DNA from: a bacterium
Lineage (GTDB): Bacteria > Zhuqueibacterota > QNDG01 > JAFGCO01
Direction: 5' to 3'
Assembly: GCA_016932575.1 (NCBI GenBank)
Contig: JAFGCO010000065.1
Coordinates: 87,836 to 151,835 of the forward strand
Length of the DNA: 64,000 nucleotides
How positions within the stretch are numbered: position 1 is the first letter of the stretch; every line of letters starts with the position of its first letter. The position numbers and the translations under genes are program-made. Below, in pieces: positions 59,642 through 64,000 of this stretch. The notes under the pieces were generated by a model. The model saw nothing but the letters and a program-made list of their open reading frames with translations. It was not told the origin of the DNA and did not search any database.

Positions 59642-61018
59642 ATGACAGAATCATCTTTAAGCACAATCATTTTAGAGTCACTGCAAGCCGGATGGATCTT
59701 TCTTGATCAGGATTTACGGATCGTTCAATTCAATTCTCTCTTTCAAACATGGCATCCACATTATCAAACATTTGATAAACTGTCAGTCACAGAAGTGCTG
59801 CCAGAAACCGTCGGACTGGATCTGCTCTTTAAAGAGTTGATCTCAGGTAAACAAACCGCGTTCACACTGTCTCACATCGAAAAAGAGTCATTAAAAAAAG
59901 AGACTGGCTATTTCAACCTTATTTTCCTCTCGACTAAAATACCAGAAAAACCCATACTCATCTTACTGTTTAATGATACAGACTTTGCTCTAATAGTGCA
60001 AAAAGTCCAGCAGCAATCATATGAAATTAAACTGATGCGCAGTTTGCTGCACACAAAAACAGCCATGGCTTCCGGACTAATCGGTTCTTCCGAGCCCATA
60101 AATCGATTAAGAAATATGATCGAAAAAGTAGCATCGGTTCCCTACTCCACCATTCTTATTCAGGGGGAGACAGGAACTGGGAAAAGCCTTGTGGCATACA
60201 TGATACATCACCTGACAGACAAAAGAGACCGGCCATTTATTGAATTCAATTGTGCTGCAGTGCCTGAGACACTGCTGGAATCAGAACTATTTGGATATGA
60301 AAAGGGAGCATTTACGCATGCTGCTGCACTTAAAAAAGGACTTTTGGAAGAAGCCAATGGCGGCACATTATTCCTCGATGAGATCGGAGATGTCCCTATA
60401 AATCTTCAGTCCAAATTGTTAACCGTGCTTGAATCCCGAAAATTCCGCCGGCTCGGCAGTACCAGAGAAACGACTTCAAAATTTCGTCTGATAGCCGCAA
60501 CAAACCGAAATTTAAAAATAATGCTTGAAAAAAACAAATTCCGGGAAGATTTATTTTACCGGATACAGGTTGTTACTATAAACTGCCCTCCTCTGCGCGA
60601 TCTGGGAGATGACCTGATATCCATTGCACAGCATTTCATTCAGAATTACAACCGGGAATTTGGAAAAGCTGTCAAAAATCTGACCCCTGAAGCCAGACAC
60701 AAACTGAAACATTATGACTGGCCGGGCAATGTTCGGGAATTAAGAAATGTCATTGAACGCGCAATGATATTCAGTGAAGGACCAAACCTTGGAGCGGAAG
60801 ATATTCAACTCCCTCAAAAACCAGGTCAGGAGATTGCAAATGGCGATGTCTCTTTGCCGGAAAAGGGTCTCTCATTCGAAGAACTGGAAAAAGGACTTCT
60901 GAGACAGGCACTTGAACGATCCAGCGGAAATCAAAGCCAGGCGGCCCGCTTGCTGAATATGAGCCGCGATACATTCCGATATCGCCTTGAGAAATACAAC
61001 ATGCTGGAATCATCGTGA
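59642..61018 (+). CDS. Sigma-54-dependent transcriptional activator with PAS domain
   Basis: 458 residues. N-terminal PAS (about 10-120: [19 protein letters not shown]). An AAA+ domain follows, with Walker A GETGTGKS, the sigma-54 contact loop [13 protein letters not shown] (usually GAFTGA) and Walker [12 protein letters not shown]. The arginine-finger region is [10 protein letters not shown] Fis-type HTH ends it ([24 protein letters not shown]). There is no receiver, so it responds to a PAS signal or partner. It starts 3 nt after the GTPase stop and overlaps the OmpA gene. Confidence 0.93.
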   Translation: MTESSLSTIILESLQAGWIFLDQDLRIVQFNSLFQTWHPHYQTFDKLSVTEVLPETVGLDLLFKELISGKQTAFTLSHIEKESLKKETGYFNLIFLSTKIPEKPILILLFNDTDFALIVQKVQQQSYEIKLMRSLLHTKTAMASGLIGSSEPINRLRNMIEKVASVPYSTILIQGETGTGKSLVAYMIHHLTDKRDRPFIEFNCAAVPETLLESELFGYEKGAFTHAAALKKGLLEEANGGTLFLDEIGDVPINLQSKLLTVLESRKFRRLGSTRETTSKFRLIAATNRNLKIMLEKNKFREDLFYRIQVVTINCPPLRDLGDDLISIAQHFIQNYNREFGKAVKNLTPEARHKLKHYDWPGNVRELRNVIERAMIFSEGPNLGAEDIQLPQKPGQEIANGDVSLPEKGLSFEELEKGLLRQALERSSGNQSQAARLLNMSRDTFRYRLEKYNMLESS

Positions 61019-61665
61019 ACCGGTCCGAAGTAAAAATAACAGCATGGGGAACATCTTTATTTTTCCTGTTTTGCTTCTTTTGCTTAAAAACACATCTTTA
61101 TCATATTCCCCAAAAACTCCAGACCCGTTGTATAGAGCTGATTGAATCCGTGGGCGGAACCTGCAGGAAAATTTCATTGAATGGCCGGTATGCTAAAATC
61201 GCCGGCACAGTGGCAGATAAAAAGATAGCAGACAGCTTAAAAACAGCATTGTCGCAGATACCCGGAATACGGCTCATAGCCGCCGATTTTCAACTTCATG
61301 AGGATTCCGTCAAGGTTTTGCAGATACAATGGTTTTCGAACCAGCATATCTATTTCAAAAAAAACAGTGTAGATCTTCCTCCCTCGGCTATTTGTATCCT
61401 TGATTCTTTAGCTACTTTTCTGAAACAACATACAAAAATACATCTCACAATCAGGGGAAATACGGATTCACAAGGCAGTAACTTATTTAATCAGGTCTTG
61501 AGCGAAAAACGGGCTTACACGGTCCGAAAAGCCCTGATCCGTTCCGATTGTGATTCAACACAGCTGCATGCTTTAGGATTGGGAGAGCAGCTGGCAGATT
61601 CATTATCACTCGAAGACTCACTGATACGTCGCGTTGATTTTTATTTTAAAAAGGACACTTTATGA
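61015..61665 (+). CDS. OmpA-domain protein with N-terminal membrane anchor
   Basis: 216 residues from a GTG overlapping the previous stop (GTGA). One hydrophobic segment (about 9-25), a BON-like region (30-100, GTCRKISLNGRYAKIAGTV), then an OmpA C-terminal domain: IYFKKNSVDLPPSAICILDSLATFLKQH, GNTDSQGSNLFNQVLSEKRAYTVRKAL. The peptidoglycan-binding pattern (NTDSxG...LSxxRA) is intact. It probably anchors the GTPase system to the cell wall. Confidence 0.88.
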   Translation: MNRSEVKITAWGTSLFFLFCFFCLKTHLYHIPQKLQTRCIELIESVGGTCRKISLNGRYAKIAGTVADKKIADSLKTALSQIPGIRLIAADFQLHEDSVKVLQIQWFSNQHIYFKKNSVDLPPSAICILDSLATFLKQHTKIHLTIRGNTDSQGSNLFNQVLSEKRAYTVRKALIRSDCDSTQLHALGLGEQLADSLSLEDSLIRRVDFYFKKDTL

Positions 61666-61835
61666 TCTATCTTGCCGGAGAAATGCTGATTTGTTTGTTT
61701 GTATCCATGATTATTGGATTTGTCACAGGCTGGTTATTGCGGGGAGTCGGTTTGAAAAGAAAACTGAAGAACATTGAAAATCTCTATCAGATTAATTTGG
61801 CCAGCCTGAAGTCAAAAAATACGTCAGTCTCCTGA
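61662..61835 (+). CDS. 57-residue single-pass membrane protein
   Basis: ATG overlaps the OmpA gene stop (ATGA). Residues 6-27 are hydrophobic (MLICLFVSMIIGFVTGWLL). A basic RGVGLKRKLKNIENLYQ stretch and a polar tail follow. No known family. Its translational coupling and position suggest it belongs to the GTPase/OmpA operon, possibly as a membrane assembly partner. Confidence 0.65.
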   Translation: MIYLAGEMLICLFVSMIIGFVTGWLLRGVGLKRKLKNIENLYQINLASLKSKNTSVS

Positions 61836-62168
61836 TGAAGCCATCGCCTTTTTAGTCATTGCCGCATAAAAGAGTACATTTGATTGTCAAACCGCCTGAT
61901 TTTCACAGCCATACTTACATTTTCACTTAATACATCAGCCTTGATCCGGTTTATCAATTGTCCTGTGCCATATCCCCCGACTCAAATCATTGATATTGTG
62001 TGAGCTGACGCATTTAACGGTTCGTTCACATATGTTACAAAAACGATATAATTTTCCTAATATCTTATTTTATTTAGCCTTAAATCAAAATTAAATTTCA
62101 TCGGATAATAATGGCACACATGTTGAATCCAGAAAAAAGATGACATATTAAAAGGAATGATAACACTT
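61836..62168. other. Intergenic region upstream of receiver gene
   Basis: 333 bases, AT-rich. No operator copy, terminator with clear T-run or gene was recognised. Confidence 0.4.
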
Positions 62169-62606
62169 ATGAATTCAGCCATGAATAACTTTTTACTGTA
62201 TGATCCCTTTGTGTACGATGATCAAAACCAAAATCAGAAAAAAAATCCATCTTATCGTATACTGATTGTTGAAGATGAAATGATTGTCGCAATGGATCTG
62301 GCTTATAAACTTGAAGAGTATGGGTATAATATTGTTGGTCTGATTAAAAACGGTCAGGATGCCGTTCACATGGCAATCCAGCTGCATCCGGATATCATTA
62401 TTATGGATATTGATCTACCCGGCAGAATGGACGGTATTGCTGCCGCAAAAATGATTCAGAATAAAATAGCCACAAAAATCATTTTTGCATCCGGTCACAG
62501 CAGCAAAGATCCCCGTATTAAAAGAATCATTGAAGAAGGCATCTATCCATTTGTTGCTAAACCTTACTACAGTGAAACTTTAAAGGACATTATCGCTGAG
62601 ATCTAA
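62169..62606 (+). CDS. Single-domain response regulator
   Basis: 145 residues. A polar 30-residue N-terminal tail (Asn/Gln/Lys-rich) precedes the receiver: ILIVEDEMI, phospho-acceptor in IIIMDIDLPGRMDG, ASGHS, and Lys in FVAKPYY. It resembles the receivers paired with HisKA_2 kinases, such as the one at 3035. The second ATG at 62169 is preferred because AAAAGGA is too close to the first at 62157. No output domain and no adjacent kinase. Confidence 0.88.
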   Translation: MNSAMNNFLLYDPFVYDDQNQNQKKNPSYRILIVEDEMIVAMDLAYKLEEYGYNIVGLIKNGQDAVHMAIQLHPDIIIMDIDLPGRMDGIAAAKMIQNKIATKIIFASGHSSKDPRIKRIIEEGIYPFVAKPYYSETLKDIIAEI

Positions 62607-62765
62607 AAAAACCATGACAGATGCTGAGCTGGTAAAAATTGTATTGAATCAACAATCCCGGTAAAGAAAAAATCTTACAGTATTTTTTATTGACTTTTAT
62701 CCTTATAATCACTTAATTCAAATGATCTTGAGATATATTTAAATGATAATCATAATGGAAAAAAC

Positions 62766-63860
62766 ATGAAAATTACTACGTTACTCAGGCCATGGATATT
62801 CATCATTCTTTTTATGTATACGCTTCTGTGTACAGCAGACAATTCATCCGGCTGTCAATACATATCTCCGGATAATTCCAGCATTCAATATACCGGAAGA
62901 ATTGATTTTTCCGACCCTGAGGCGCCTTTGCTCTTTTGGCCAGGCACTTACATTAAAGCCGATTTTCAGGGCACCTCCCTGCAGATCATTCTGGACGATT
63001 CGCTCGGCCGAAATTTTTATAATATCATTTTGGATAATAACATGGAGGATTACCTTATTCTCTGCTGCCGGAAAGGCACGCATACATATCCGGCCGCCGT
63101 GGGGCTGAAAGACACAATTCATAGCATGATGATTTTTCGCCGTACTGAAGGATTCTCGGGCCCTACCCGATTCAGAGGATTAATTCTGGATAAAAATAGA
63201 ACTCTTGCCGATCCTCCCGAACGCCCTCCGCATAAAATCGAATTCTATGGAAATTCAATTACCTGTGGCATGGGAAATGAAGTGCCCGATCAGGATGAGG
63301 ATGAAAACAATGCCAGACGGAATAATTTTATGGCGTATGGCGCAATTACGGCCAGAAACCTCAATGCGGATTACACATGTATTGCAAAAAGCGGCATCGG
63401 AATCATGATCAGCTGGTTTGATATAATTATGCCCGAATACTATGACCGGCTGGATCCGTGGAATCCAGACAGCCGGTGGGATTTCAGCAGATGGACTCCG
63501 GATGTGGTGGTGATCAATTTATTCCAGAATGACAGCTGGCTTATCAATAAATTAGATCCTGTTCCTGATGAAAACCAAATTATTCAGGCTTATTCACAAT
63601 TTGTGAAAATGCTTCGGAATCAATATCCCGAAGCGTACATTCTTTGCACTCTGGGCAGTATGGATGCAGTTAATACCGGATCGCCATGGCCGGGATATAT
63701 ACAAAAAGCTGTCGATCAATGTAAAAAGAAAGATGGCAAAAATAAAATCGATACGCTTTTTTTTGATTTCGACGGCACATACAAACACCCGCGGATTCGC
63801 CATCATCAATCCATGGCCAAAAAACTCACAACATGTATCAAGAAAAAGCTGAACTGGTGA
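62766..63860 (+). CDS. Secreted carbohydrate esterase, CE2-like SGNH hydrolase
   Basis: 364 residues. Signal peptide about 1-25. A jelly-roll N-terminal domain (IQYTGRIDFSDPEAPLLFWPGTYIKADFQG) is followed by an SGNH catalytic domain: FYGNSITCGMGNE (nucleophile Ser), INLFQNDSW (Asn block) and the C-terminal HPRIRHH (His). The two-domain build and GNSITCG match CE2 acetyl esterases, which deacetylate plant or bacterial polysaccharides. ATG 62766; ribosome site weak (GGAAAAAAC). Confidence 0.87.
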   Translation: MKITTLLRPWIFIILFMYTLLCTADNSSGCQYISPDNSSIQYTGRIDFSDPEAPLLFWPGTYIKADFQGTSLQIILDDSLGRNFYNIILDNNMEDYLILCCRKGTHTYPAAVGLKDTIHSMMIFRRTEGFSGPTRFRGLILDKNRTLADPPERPPHKIEFYGNSITCGMGNEVPDQDEDENNARRNNFMAYGAITARNLNADYTCIAKSGIGIMISWFDIIMPEYYDRLDPWNPDSRWDFSRWTPDVVVINLFQNDSWLINKLDPVPDENQIIQAYSQFVKMLRNQYPEAYILCTLGSMDAVNTGSPWPGYIQKAVDQCKKKDGKNKIDTLFFDFDGTYKHPRIRHHQSMAKKLTTCIKKKLNW

Positions 63861-63882
63861 TTACATGGAGTCTTTGCCCATA

Positions 63883-63934
63883 GATCCCCCTGACAAGGGG
63901 GATCCAGCGAAGCTGGGGCTGTATCAAAAGCCCC
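63883..63934. repeat. Double hairpin, dispersed-repeat-like
   Basis: GATCCCCC-6 nt-GGGGGATC is a perfect 8-bp hairpin. GGGGCT...AGCCCC forms a second one 10 nt later. No T-run follows, so it looks more like a palindromic intergenic repeat than a terminator. It may continue past the window edge. Confidence 0.5.
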
Positions 63935-64000
63935 TTAAGTTGGCAATATTTTTAATGTATGAGGATAAATAAGACACATTCTTGTCATTGAGAAATTATA

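Noticed and set aside
1-64000. CRISPR arrays, tRNA or rRNA genes, transposases, toxin-antitoxin pairs
   Set aside because: Looked for regular short repeats, cloverleaf arms and typical transposase motifs by eye; none found. A tRNA scan would be decisive.

Overview
The window reads as a chromosomal segment of a Gram-negative bacterium. It has an HtrA-type periplasmic protease, lipoboxes, an OmpA-like protein and BON-domain proteins. Strong AGGAGG-type ribosome sites and ordinary TAnnnT -10 boxes argue against a typical Bacteroidetes. The mix of TreT trehalose synthase, PolX, superoxide reductase, large PAS kinases and a Ras-like GTPase would fit a Calditrichota/KSB1-like or other FCB-group lineage, but the species cannot be named from sequence alone.

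From 1 to about 51.1 kb essentially every gene is on the minus strand and the content is a stress/dormancy island: HtrA, Hsp20, two UspA proteins, CBS and CBS-M50 proteins, BON proteins, ferredoxin, superoxide reductase, hemerythrin, OsmC, DJ-1/PfpI, MsrB, SufC/SufBD, DNA repair (LigA, PolX, MutM), several trehalose enzymes (TreT, OtsA-OtsB, PGM-TPP, GH65 phosphorylase), and PAS-rich histidine kinases with response regulators. Twelve of its transcription units carry the same 19-bp inverted repeat, AATCAGG-N5-CCTGATT. Most copies are followed after 22 nt by a -10-like hexamer, which places the repeat near -43, where a class II activator binds. Gene content and architecture closely parallel the Mycobacterium DosR dormancy regulon. 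I regard this as the main discovery of the window.

An AT-rich divergent gap with a C/G tract (51.14-51.54 kb) marks the switch to plus-strand genes. These include a receiver protein, a CheB-like protein lacking its catalytic His, a dCMP-deaminase-like protein, a dolichol-kinase-like protein, a TPR lipoprotein and SGNH esterases. A tightly overlapping six-gene operon at 57.8-61.8 kb combines coiled-coil proteins, a Rab/Ras-like GTPase, a sigma-54 activator, an OmpA-domain protein and a 57-residue membrane protein. No copy of the inverted repeat was seen in the plus-strand half.

Several genes are broken. Single-base frameshifts affect a receiver gene, superoxide reductase and GAPDH, and possibly a gene overlapping hemerythrin. 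Truncated remnants exist of pfkB, sodC, an outer-membrane protein and a lipoprotein. The homopolymer-linked shifts may be assembly errors; the truncations look like real decay. No rRNA, tRNA, CRISPR or transposase gene was recognised.
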